37,133 nucleotides of DNA from a bacterium (GTDB lineage: Bacteria > Patescibacteriota > Microgenomatia > JAADGY01): assembly GCA_027028625.1 (NCBI GenBank), contig JALVIH010000016.1:1-37133 (forward strand), read 5' to 3'. Positions within the stretch are counted from its first letter, which is position 1, and every line of letters begins with the position of its first letter. The position numbers and the translations under genes were made by a program. The notes beneath the pieces are model-generated. The model ran no database searches and was not told the origin of the DNA. It saw only the letters and a list, made by a program, of their open reading frames with translations. This document shows positions 1 to 8,034 of this stretch, in pieces.

Positions 1-524
1 AAAGCGAAGAAGAAAAATAAAATCAAGCCATAGAAATTGGGATCAAAAAGACTACCAAACAAGCGGTAATGGTGTGGATCCCAATTACCTGGATTATAGA
101 AAGAGATTTTATTAAAGAAAAGATATTGACCCACAGATAAAACTATAAAGGACCAGCTCAATCCTTTTAACCATTTAATTGAAGGAGGATGATAAAGCAA
201 ATAAAAACCATCTACCCAACAAACAAACCATCTCCACCAGTAGAGTAAGCCAGCCAAATGAAAATGGAAAAGTTGCCAACTATCAATTAAAGTAAGAAAA
301 AAAATTACAGTAGATAGGACGAAAAATATATCTTTACTTTTATCTTCCTTAAAGACAAGTAACCACTTAAGAGCTAAAGGAAAAAGTAATATTAAAAGAA
401 TATCTAAAAGATGAAGATGATAAGGCCTTCCCAAAAATAAGGATATTTTAAAAGAGCCTATTTCTCCTAAAAGGAAAGAAAGAGCAAATAAAAACCACCA
501 TAACCTTACAATCTTCTCTTTCAT
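1..524 (-). CDS. O-antigen ligase/polymerase-like polytopic membrane protein, N-terminal part only (runs off window start)
   Basis: Hand translation from ATG at 524 on the minus strand: MKEKIVRLWWFLFALSFLLGEIGSFKISLFLGRPYHLHLLDILLILLFPLALKWLL...NPGNWDPHHYRLFGSLFDPNFYGLILFFFFA. Open to the window edge; several hydrophobic segments; R-L-F-G-S-x3-PN-x-x-G motif typical of Wzy/WaaL-type proteins. Overlaps the next gene by ATGA. Missing from the ORF track because it is truncated. Confidence 0.7.
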   Translation of the reverse strand, partial: MKEKIVRLWWFLFALSFLLGEIGSFKISLFLGRPYHLHLLDILLILLFPLALKWLLVFKEDKSKDIFFVLSTVIFFLTLIDSWQLFHFHLAGLLYWWRWFVCWVDGFYLLYHPPSIKWLKGLSWSFIVLSVGQYLFFNKISFYNPGNWDPHHYRLFGSLFDPNFYGLILFFFFA

Positions 525-1285
525 TTGGAGGAAGAAAATAAAAACAGTTTAACTTGAACAATCAACGAATAGTAACTCATTAAAAAAGCTTGATAAATAC
601 CTCTATATCCGTCTAATAAACCCTTCCGAAAAATTAAGTCTTGGAAACATTTGGCTATTGGGTAAAAGATAACTTTAAATAAATTTCCTTTAACTCCTTT
701 TTCTTTTAAATCCAAAGCTCGAAGAGTAGAGTAGTAATTTAAACGCTGAATGAATTTATCCACAGATAAGTGCTGATTGTGAAGAAGATAAAAAGAGGTT
801 ATTTTCTTTCGAGATAGTTTTTTACCTTCTATTCTCTCATGCACTTTTCCTTTCCATCTTAACTCTTTTTTCACAATCCTATCGTGAAAAATAGATTCTC
901 CATGCCCCAAAATTTTACCTAAAAAGACCTCTTTTCGCTTTACTCCATAGATATCTTTATTCAGATTCTGAAAAAGCCTTATAAACTCTGTCTCATTTTT
1001 TATTTTTACTGCTTCGTCACTATCTAGATGGAAAAGATATTTTTCTTTTGCCTCGTGGTGGGCTAGATTTCGTAGGTAAGCAAAATTATCTTTTATCTTA
1101 TGAGTAACCAAGCGGTGGTTAGGAAGTTTAGCAAGATCATTTTTTTCTCCAAATTGAAGACTGTCTTCTTGAGCAACAATAAATAAAACTTCAGCAAATT
1201 TCCTAGCTAGAGAATAAAACTCAGGCTTTAGCTTCGTTTTTTTAGTAACCAAGACAACTAAACTTACAGGATAAGCTTTATTCAT
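521..1285 (-). CDS. Family 2 glycosyltransferase (WaaE/KdtX-like)
   Basis: ORF with HLDSDEAV (DxD-like) and RWKGKVHERIEG motifs. Start moved from 1321 to ATG at 1285 (MNKAYPVSLVV), preceded by an AGAGGA-like SD. Confidence 0.75.
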   Translation of the reverse strand: MNKAYPVSLVVLVTKKTKLKPEFYSLARKFAEVLFIVAQEDSLQFGEKNDLAKLPNHRLVTHKIKDNFAYLRNLAHHEAKEKYLFHLDSDEAVKIKNETEFIRLFQNLNKDIYGVKRKEVFLGKILGHGESIFHDRIVKKELRWKGKVHERIEGKKLSRKKITSFYLLHNQHLSVDKFIQRLNYYSTLRALDLKEKGVKGNLFKVIFYPIAKCFQDLIFRKGLLDGYRGIYQAFLMSYYSLIVQVKLFLFSSSK

Positions 1286-1298
1286 AGTTATTTCCTCT

Positions 1299-1312
1299 GT
1301 TACAATAGTAAC
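1299..1312. promoter_or_regulatory. Inverted repeat GTTAC-AATA-GTAAC in a 29-bp divergent intergenic region; TACAAT is a candidate -10 for the 1315 gene
   Basis: Read directly. TACAAT (1301-1306) lies 8 nt before ATG 1315; TATTGT on the other strand faces the 1285 gene. Confidence 0.4.
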
Positions 1313-1314
1313 AT

Positions 1315-2583
1315 ATGTCACTTAATCGATGGAAACAATTGTTAACCACTACTTCCCTCAAACTAAATATGCTTAGCAGCGGGGCTTTCTGGTTCATTAA
1401 TATATTAACTTCTCTTATTCTTATTAGGATAGTTTTAAGATATGTTAGTTTGAGTGAATACGGCTACTGGGCTGCCTTTTTAGCTATTACTTCTTACTTC
1501 ACCTTAAGCGACCTGGGCTTAGGCCCCACTATAACTAAGTATATCTCTAACGTAACCATACCACCAGAGAAAAAAAAGCAGCTAGTTACCTTTATTCTTC
1601 TTTTAGAATCTCTCAGTGCCACTATTTTGGCTGGAGGCATATTCATTTTTTATTTAACCTTCTACCACCACAATTACTTTTCCCTTTTTATCTTCCTCCT
1701 TATCGGCCAGTTCTTTACCCAAATGGGGATGAATCTTTTGGCCATCCTTAATGGCCTTCAAAAAATATTTCTTTCCAATGTTCTCACTTCAACTAAAGCT
1801 TTAATTTACTTCTTTCTCGTTTACTTTACAGTCTCGAAAATGGGAATATTTTCACTAGCGTTTTCATTTACTTTAGCTGCGATAATATTTTTTATAACCG
1901 CGGTGTACGCAGTCAGCCATTACTTCCACCCCAAAAAGAATGATCTTCGAGGAATAGATAAAGTTTTGATTAAAAAAGCTTTAAGTTTCTCTAGTTCTAT
2001 GTTTATCCTTAAAATAGTAGGTCAGACTAGAACTCAATTTGATAGGATAATCCTCTCTCTATTAACTTCGCCTGAGTTAACAGCAATCGTTGATTTAGCC
2101 AAAAAACTAATCGGCCCAGTAAGAGGTATTTATATCTCTTTCATTTCTCCAGTTTTCCCTGTTTTTAGCCAACTCCATAGCCAAGCTAATAAAGAAAAAC
2201 TAAGGTATGTTTTTTATAGAACTATCACTTTAGCTTTAATAGTTCTCTTTATTTCCTTTGCTACCCTCGGAATTATCGCCAAACCATTAGTAGACTTTTG
2301 GCTTGGACCTCAGTTTGAAAAAATTCTTCCACCTGTCTACATTCTTATTATTTCCGAAGCTATAAACCTAGTAATGTATCCAGTCAACTTAAAAATTATC
2401 GCCTCCGACCAACATTCGCTCCTTGTTAAATTTGTAACTATTATGACCACTATTCAATTGACTCTCAGCTTACTCGCCCTTTATTTTTGGAACTACTTGA
2501 TTATGTTATCTGTCTTTGCTGGAGTCGAGTTTATCAAATTTATTATCTGGTTAATTCTCTTTAAATCTCAATGGCTCTTTTAA
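1315..2583 (+). CDS. Polysaccharide flippase (Wzx/MATE-like membrane protein)
   Basis: 422 aa with about 12 hydrophobic segments; organisation typical of polysaccharide biosynthesis proteins; neighbours are glycosyltransferases. Confidence 0.8.
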   Translation: MSLNRWKQLLTTTSLKLNMLSSGAFWFINILTSLILIRIVLRYVSLSEYGYWAAFLAITSYFTLSDLGLGPTITKYISNVTIPPEKKKQLVTFILLLESLSATILAGGIFIFYLTFYHHNYFSLFIFLLIGQFFTQMGMNLLAILNGLQKIFLSNVLTSTKALIYFFLVYFTVSKMGIFSLAFSFTLAAIIFFITAVYAVSHYFHPKKNDLRGIDKVLIKKALSFSSSMFILKIVGQTRTQFDRIILSLLTSPELTAIVDLAKKLIGPVRGIYISFISPVFPVFSQLHSQANKEKLRYVFYRTITLALIVLFISFATLGIIAKPLVDFWLGPQFEKILPPVYILIISEAINLVMYPVNLKIIASDQHSLLVKFVTIMTTIQLTLSLLALYFWNYLIMLSVFAGVEFIKFIIWLILFKSQWLF

Positions 2584-3467
2584 ACAAGACTCCTTTTTCA
2601 AAAGATAATATCGGGATAATCATTATTAATTACAATAACTGGGCTGATACGAAAGAAACTCTAGAAAGCATCAATCAATCAACTTTTAAAAATTTCTCAG
2701 TTCTTTTAATAGACAACAACTCTAAGGATCAAGAGTCTTTAGCTCTTAAATTAGCTAAGCTCCATTTGAAATATCCTCATTGGTTAAAAAGGAACAAAAA
2801 AAATCTAGGTTTTGCCAAAGCAGTCAACCGGGGGCTAAATTTTTTCTACAAGAGAGGATATAAATATTATCTTCTTCTTAACAATGATGTTCTGGTTTCC
2901 CCCTCTTTTTTAGATTGTTTAGTAAAAGAGTATAAAAACCTTCCTCCTGGTTCAATTCTCTCTCCTTTAATAAAACACAGAGTAAGTTCCTTAACTCTTT
3001 ATGGAGGAGAAGGGTACTTAACTCCTCTAATTGCTCTAGCCCGCCATCGGAATTATCTTCACCAACCAAAATGGGGAATAAAAAAAGTTCAATTCGTTTC
3101 CGGTTGTTCAATTCTTTTCGACTATAATTTACTTCAAGATAACCTCCGCTTCGACGAACATTTCTTTCTTTATCTAGAAGATGTCGACTTCTGCCTTCAG
3201 GCAGCCAAAAAAGGCCATTATTCTTACCTTACTTCAAGATGTTTAGTCTTCCATAAACAGTCGCGGTCCTTTAAAAAGAGCACCACCAAGCTAAAGTATA
3301 GCTTCCCTTCTAACCTTAGGTTTGCTTGGAAACATTACTCCCTCTTCTCGCCTATCTGGGCTATTTTCCTACCTTTTTTCTATCTTAAACTATACGTCCA
3401 CTGGTCACTGAGAGAACTTAAAAAGAAAGCACTAAAACTGTTATCTAATACTAAAAAGTTGTTCTAA
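2571..3467 (+). CDS. Family 2 glycosyltransferase (rhamnosyltransferase-like)
   Basis: IGIIIINYNNWADTKETLESI..., LLLNNDV, FFLYLEDVDFCLQAAKKG motifs. Overlaps the upstream gene by 13 bp. Confidence 0.85.
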   Translation: MALLNKTPFSKDNIGIIIINYNNWADTKETLESINQSTFKNFSVLLIDNNSKDQESLALKLAKLHLKYPHWLKRNKKNLGFAKAVNRGLNFFYKRGYKYYLLLNNDVLVSPSFLDCLVKEYKNLPPGSILSPLIKHRVSSLTLYGGEGYLTPLIALARHRNYLHQPKWGIKKVQFVSGCSILFDYNLLQDNLRFDEHFFLYLEDVDFCLQAAKKGHYSYLTSRCLVFHKQSRSFKKSTTKLKYSFPSNLRFAWKHYSLFSPIWAIFLPFFYLKLYVHWSLRELKKKALKLLSNTKKLF

Positions 3468-4538
3468 TTTTCGAGCTTGTTTTCGACTATCATATCTTTC
3501 TCTAGCTAGGCTATAAACTTTTTGTTTATAGTTCAAAAGAGTTTGAGGATGAGCAATAAAATTAATAACTTTCTCTACAATTCCAGAATAATCCCCCTCT
3601 TTTACCAATAATTGATCGTTACCAACTACCTCTTCTATGGCTCCGCTTCTATAAGCCAACGGAACTACTCCTGAACTCATTGCTTCAACCAAATTCATTC
3701 CAAATAACTCTTCCCAATACTTGGTAGTATGAGAAAGAGATAATAAAATATCTGCTTGACGATAGATTGCCGGCATTTCCCTATAAGGATAAGAAAAAGA
3801 AGGAATTCCATTATTCTCCAAATACTTCTTTAATGGGCCTCTACCCACCACTTTCAATTCAAAATCAACACCCCTTCTGTGTAGAAGGTTGTAAATAGAA
3901 ACTAAATCTCTTACCCCCTTCTCCTCTACTAAACGACCGACGAAAAGTATCCTCAATTTTCTTCTACTTTTACTCCAAGAGGGGTAAAAGGTTTTTTGGT
4001 TTACTCCGTAGGGTATAACCTTAATCTTTCGAGGTTCCACCCCTTCTTTAACCAAAGCGTTCTTAGCTTTCACGGTAAGTGTGTGAAAAACATCAGTATT
4101 TTGGCGAATAAATTGTTTAATTTGTTTTCTTCGCCAAATACCTTCATGATTAAAAGGTTTGGTCTCTGAACAAGTAACAACCAACTTTTTCAAGTCCCCT
4201 TTAGCTCGCATTTTGGCCAACTGGTAGGTAAAATAAAAATAAGTTTCCCGACCGCTGGCAACAGTAATTTTCCGCTGTCTCAAAGTTCTTTCTAACCCAA
4301 ACAACCACATAGCATCACCTAAAAACAACCTATTTAAAAGAGGCATTTTATAAGGGAAATCAGGTAAGTCAACAGGTGATGGGAGCTTGATAAGCGGAAA
4401 CTTGTAATTCTGATGTATCGGCCTCAGCGACCCTACCCCCCACACCTTAAGTCCATAATCCACCAACGGCTCATAATTCTGCATTTCATACCTATTTATA
4501 TACCTCCCCCGAACTATGGCTAAGTGATTATCCAACAT
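3441..4538 (-). CDS. Family 4 glycosyltransferase
   Basis: KIRILFVGRLVEEKGV-like (LRILFVGRLVEEKGVRD), ELFGMNLVEAMSSGVVPLA, GAIEEVVG motifs of GT-B GT4 enzymes. Confidence 0.88.
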   Translation of the reverse strand: MLDNHLAIVRGRYINRYEMQNYEPLVDYGLKVWGVGSLRPIHQNYKFPLIKLPSPVDLPDFPYKMPLLNRLFLGDAMWLFGLERTLRQRKITVASGRETYFYFTYQLAKMRAKGDLKKLVVTCSETKPFNHEGIWRRKQIKQFIRQNTDVFHTLTVKAKNALVKEGVEPRKIKVIPYGVNQKTFYPSWSKSRRKLRILFVGRLVEEKGVRDLVSIYNLLHRRGVDFELKVVGRGPLKKYLENNGIPSFSYPYREMPAIYRQADILLSLSHTTKYWEELFGMNLVEAMSSGVVPLAYRSGAIEEVVGNDQLLVKEGDYSGIVEKVINFIAHPQTLLNYKQKVYSLARERYDSRKQARKLEQLFSIR

Positions 4539-5457
4539 TTTTGTATGATGACCTTATTCTTATAAACCACGAATCAAAGAAAAATATCAACCTTAATAAT
4601 AATCGCTCTAAAATATTATGAACATGTTTATTGACGAAAAGAAGTCTTGAATCAATCCACGCCTCTACATTGATCCTCTCTTTCATTCTACTTGAACCAC
4701 CACCGTAATGATAAATTTTCAGTTCAGGACACATATAAACTAACTTCTTATTATTTCTCCACCTTAAACAAAGATCTAAATCTTCCAAATAAAGAAAAAA
4801 ATTCGTGTCAAACATTCCAATACTGTAAAAATCTTTCTTTGCAATTGATAAGAAACTTCCCGAAACACTATCCACTTCTAGACATTCCTTTTCCAGGTCG
4901 TAGACATTAGCATCTAAAAAATTGAAATGCCTGCTGTATGGATTATTAGGCCATAATTTTTTGAGATTGGTAAACTCAAAAAGAAATGTATAAAAATTAG
5001 GTCTTCTTCTAAAAGACAAAAGCCTCTTCTTATTATCTTCTAACGAATAGGTAAGAGCACCAATAATGGCCCCCTTTTTCATCTTCAAAAACTTGAGTGT
5101 TTTCTGTAGGAGTAAAGGATCCTTTAATATCACATCTGGGTTGAGAAATAATAAATACTCACCTTTAGCTAACTTAGCACCCAAATTACAGCCCCAACCA
5201 AATCCACGATTGGTTTTCTTTCTAACTAAATTGATCTCAAATGTTTTATGTAGCAAATCATTTTTACTAATAAGTTTGTCTATTTTTAATAGTTCCTTTT
5301 TATTTCCATCTTCGTACCCGATAAATACTATTTCTACTTTTTTGTTAGATAATTTTTGCCTCAATAAACTATCTATTAATCCATCCAAAAACTTAGAAGA
5401 GTTATACAAAACTACTATAATCGAAAGCTCAATGTTGGTATTGACTTCTTCATTCAT
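4528..5457 (-). CDS. Family 2 glycosyltransferase
   Basis: LSIIVVLYNSSKFLDGLIDSLL..., FLNPDV, FFLYLEDLDLCLRWR motifs. Confidence 0.85.
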   Translation of the reverse strand: MNEEVNTNIELSIIVVLYNSSKFLDGLIDSLLRQKLSNKKVEIVFIGYEDGNKKELLKIDKLISKNDLLHKTFEINLVRKKTNRGFGWGCNLGAKLAKGEYLLFLNPDVILKDPLLLQKTLKFLKMKKGAIIGALTYSLEDNKKRLLSFRRRPNFYTFLFEFTNLKKLWPNNPYSRHFNFLDANVYDLEKECLEVDSVSGSFLSIAKKDFYSIGMFDTNFFLYLEDLDLCLRWRNNKKLVYMCPELKIYHYGGGSSRMKERINVEAWIDSRLLFVNKHVHNILERLLLRLIFFFDSWFIRIRSSYKNVG

Positions 5458-5478
5458 TTTTGTAAAGATTAATCATTC

Positions 5479-7935
5479 ATGCAAATTAAATCTAAACTTA
5501 TTCTAACAATAATAAGTTCTACTTTTCTTTTTCTTATTTCCGGTAATTTACTACTCACACAAGCTAACACACATATCATATATTCCAATAATTTTGATAA
5601 TCTATCTCAATTAGAAGACTGGCAACCAACTCCCACATCATACTGGTCATTAGATAATAATCACTACAAAGTCGAGATTCATAACGAAAACACCCTGGCC
5701 ACATCCAATCTCAAAGATCAAATATGTCACACCTGGCAAAATTATTCTGTCTCACTACTGATGAGGGGTGATAAGGGTGTAGACCAACATGTAGATTTTT
5801 ATTATCAAGACCCTAACAATTATTATGATTTGGATTTAAGATGGAACGGATGGGTTGATTCTGGAAATTTGTATATAGCGAGAGTGGTTAATGGTTCAAA
5901 AACTTTTCTCACACATCTTATTCCTTTTAATCTTAAACAACATGAATGGTACAGTGTACGCTTGGAAAACGATACTAATCACCATTTTAAAGTTTATTTA
6001 AATAATATTTTGGCACTAGAAACAACGGATGATCAACATTCATTTAACGGAGGATGCATTCGCTTTAGAGCTTGGACTGGTGCAGCCCCAGAAGTTTCTT
6101 TCGAATATGATACTTTAAAGGTTTTCAAAGAAACAACACTTGAACCGGTAGTAGTAATTCCGGGATTAGGGGCGAGTTGGAATAGGGATATCTTTCTTGG
6201 CTACACTGGCGGCCAATGGAAAATGACTCCTTTTGTCCATGTTTATGACGGCTTGATTCAAGCCTTAGAAGCTGACGGTTATCAAGAAGACAACAATCTT
6301 TTTATATGGAATTATGATTGGCGGCGGCCAGTTTCTGAAATTAGTTCCAATTTTCATACTTACATCCAAAATAGAGTTAAACCAAAAATCGGCAATGAAA
6401 AATTTTCAATCGTTGGCCATAGTTTAGGAGGTCTAGTCGCTCGAACATATCAGACCAACTATAATGACTCTCAAGTTAATAAGCTCATTACAGTTGGCAC
6501 TCCTCATAAGGGGGCCAGTAATGCTTACTTAACTTGGGCAGGCGGGAAATTATGGGAAAAAGGTAGCTGGGCCAATTTAGCTCTGGAAATCTACCTCCAC
6601 TTAAACCAACCTAAGTACGGCCGAAGGATAGATACCATCCATGCTTTAGCCCCAGTAGTCAAAGATCTCCTTCCCACCTATCCTTTTCTTCAAAAGGAAG
6701 ATCACTCATCTATTACTCCCAAAACTACTAACGATTGGTTAGAAAATCTTAATCATCAACCTACTCCGGATAATCTCCTTACCCTCTACGGCACCACTGC
6801 TCAACCATTAACTCTTTATCAAATCATCTTAGGGCCTCAGCCTGGTTTTTGGGATAAAATAAATGGCCTCTGGCCTGACGGACAATTAATAAACAAAATT
6901 TACTCACCCGAAGGTGACGGTACCGTTCTCAGTCTAAGTGCTGCTTATGCTTCTAATCCTTATCATCTAGACAATCAAACTCACCATGGTTTAGTTTCCT
7001 CCGTGGAAGGTACTAAAGCTATTCTAACTCAGTTAGGTTTACCTTGGCCCCAATTATCTTTCCAACCTCAACCATCACCTCATCACAGTCTTATCTTCTT
7101 AGCCCACTCTCCCGTTAAGCTACAAGTAAGAGATAGTAATAATCGAGTATATGGATACCAAGGAAACAATAACGGTGTTTACTACAGCCCTGAAGATAAA
7201 CTGCTTATAATTCCTCAAGCTGACAATTCTACCACTTATACTATCCAACTTATAGGAACAGGGAGTGGACATTATATCCTTGATGTAGGCAAGCAACTAA
7301 ATGATGACAGAGTTGTTTGGGACTCAGCTGAAGGAGAGATAAAATCTAATCAAACAAACAGTTACCAACTTGATTACCAACCAAACACAGAGAGTTTAAA
7401 AATAAACTCGGGGCTTGGAGAAGAAGATACTCTCTTAAGCCTAGTTAATCAATTAACAAATTCATCCTTCATTCGTCACAATCGCCGTCTCCGTTACTAT
7501 CTGCGCTCCACAAAGAGGTATCTCTACTTAGCTAAACGTTATTCAAATACCCCCCGAAGATATTCATATCTTCTTAGAGCCCATCGTTTTCTAATCCTTT
7601 TTGAAGTAACTTTAAATAGGTATAGCAAACGCCTCCCTTCCCAAGATATTTTCTGGACCAAACATAAATTAGAACTAATAAATGATCTCTATCTTAAGAT
7701 CAACCGTCAACACCGCCTTTATTCCAACCGCTATCTTTCTATAGCTAAGAGATTGGAGAGCCGAAATGAAAGAAGATTGACCACCCTCAAGAATAAACTG
7801 ACCTCAAGTTCTCCATCTTTCAAAAAGTATCAGCTAGAACAAATTGATAGCCAACTAAGTCAACTTAACAGCCAGCAACCGGATTATATTTATTACCAAA
7901 TTTACTTTTATTACCTTCTACGATCTCTTAATTAG
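5479..7935 (+). CDS. Secreted LCAT/PGAP1-like alpha/beta-hydrolase (lipase) with N-terminal jelly-roll/laminin-G-like domain and basic Tyr/Arg-rich C-terminal domain
   Basis: Signal peptide; VVVIPGLGASWNRD; GHSLGG nucleophile elbow; candidate Asp in SPEGDGTV and His in THHGLVSS; N-terminal DFYYQDPNNYYDLDLRWNGW-type region. Confidence 0.75.
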   Translation: MQIKSKLILTIISSTFLFLISGNLLLTQANTHIIYSNNFDNLSQLEDWQPTPTSYWSLDNNHYKVEIHNENTLATSNLKDQICHTWQNYSVSLLMRGDKGVDQHVDFYYQDPNNYYDLDLRWNGWVDSGNLYIARVVNGSKTFLTHLIPFNLKQHEWYSVRLENDTNHHFKVYLNNILALETTDDQHSFNGGCIRFRAWTGAAPEVSFEYDTLKVFKETTLEPVVVIPGLGASWNRDIFLGYTGGQWKMTPFVHVYDGLIQALEADGYQEDNNLFIWNYDWRRPVSEISSNFHTYIQNRVKPKIGNEKFSIVGHSLGGLVARTYQTNYNDSQVNKLITVGTPHKGASNAYLTWAGGKLWEKGSWANLALEIYLHLNQPKYGRRIDTIHALAPVVKDLLPTYPFLQKEDHSSITPKTTNDWLENLNHQPTPDNLLTLYGTTAQPLTLYQIILGPQPGFWDKINGLWPDGQLINKIYSPEGDGTVLSLSAAYASNPYHLDNQTHHGLVSSVEGTKAILTQLGLPWPQLSFQPQPSPHHSLIFLAHSPVKLQVRDSNNRVYGYQGNNNGVYYSPEDKLLIIPQADNSTTYTIQLIGTGSGHYILDVGKQLNDDRVVWDSAEGEIKSNQTNSYQLDYQPNTESLKINSGLGEEDTLLSLVNQLTNSSFIRHNRRLRYYLRSTKRYLYLAKRYSNTPRRYSYLLRAHRFLILFEVTLNRYSKRLPSQDIFWTKHKLELINDLYLKINRQHRLYSNRYLSIAKRLESRNERRLTTLKNKLTSSSPSFKKYQLEQIDSQLSQLNSQQPDYIYYQIYFYYLLRSLN

Positions 7936-7958
7936 CACTCATTACAGTCGAGTGCTTG
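7932..7958 (+). promoter_or_regulatory. CIRCE operator (HrcA-binding site)
   Basis: TTAGCACTC-ATTACAGTC-GAGTGCTTG against consensus TTAGCACTC-N9-GAGTGCTAA; upstream of a Clp ATPase gene. Confidence 0.88.
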
Positions 7959-7985
7959 ACTTATGAACATTATTAGTGCTAGAAT
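7956..7985 (+). promoter_or_regulatory. Sigma70-type promoter for the Clp ATPase gene, overlapping CIRCE
   Basis: TTGACT (7956-7961), 18-nt spacer, TAGAAT (7980-7985). SD AAGGAGGT just before ATG 8035. Confidence 0.7.
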
Positions 7986-8034
7986 CAATTATTCTAATAT
8001 TTTAGATTGCTAGATTAAAAGGAAGGAGGTAAGT

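Noticed and set aside
5066-5506. Plus-strand ORF of 146 aa
   Set aside because: Antisense to a clear GT2 gene; composition looks like reverse reading of coding DNA.
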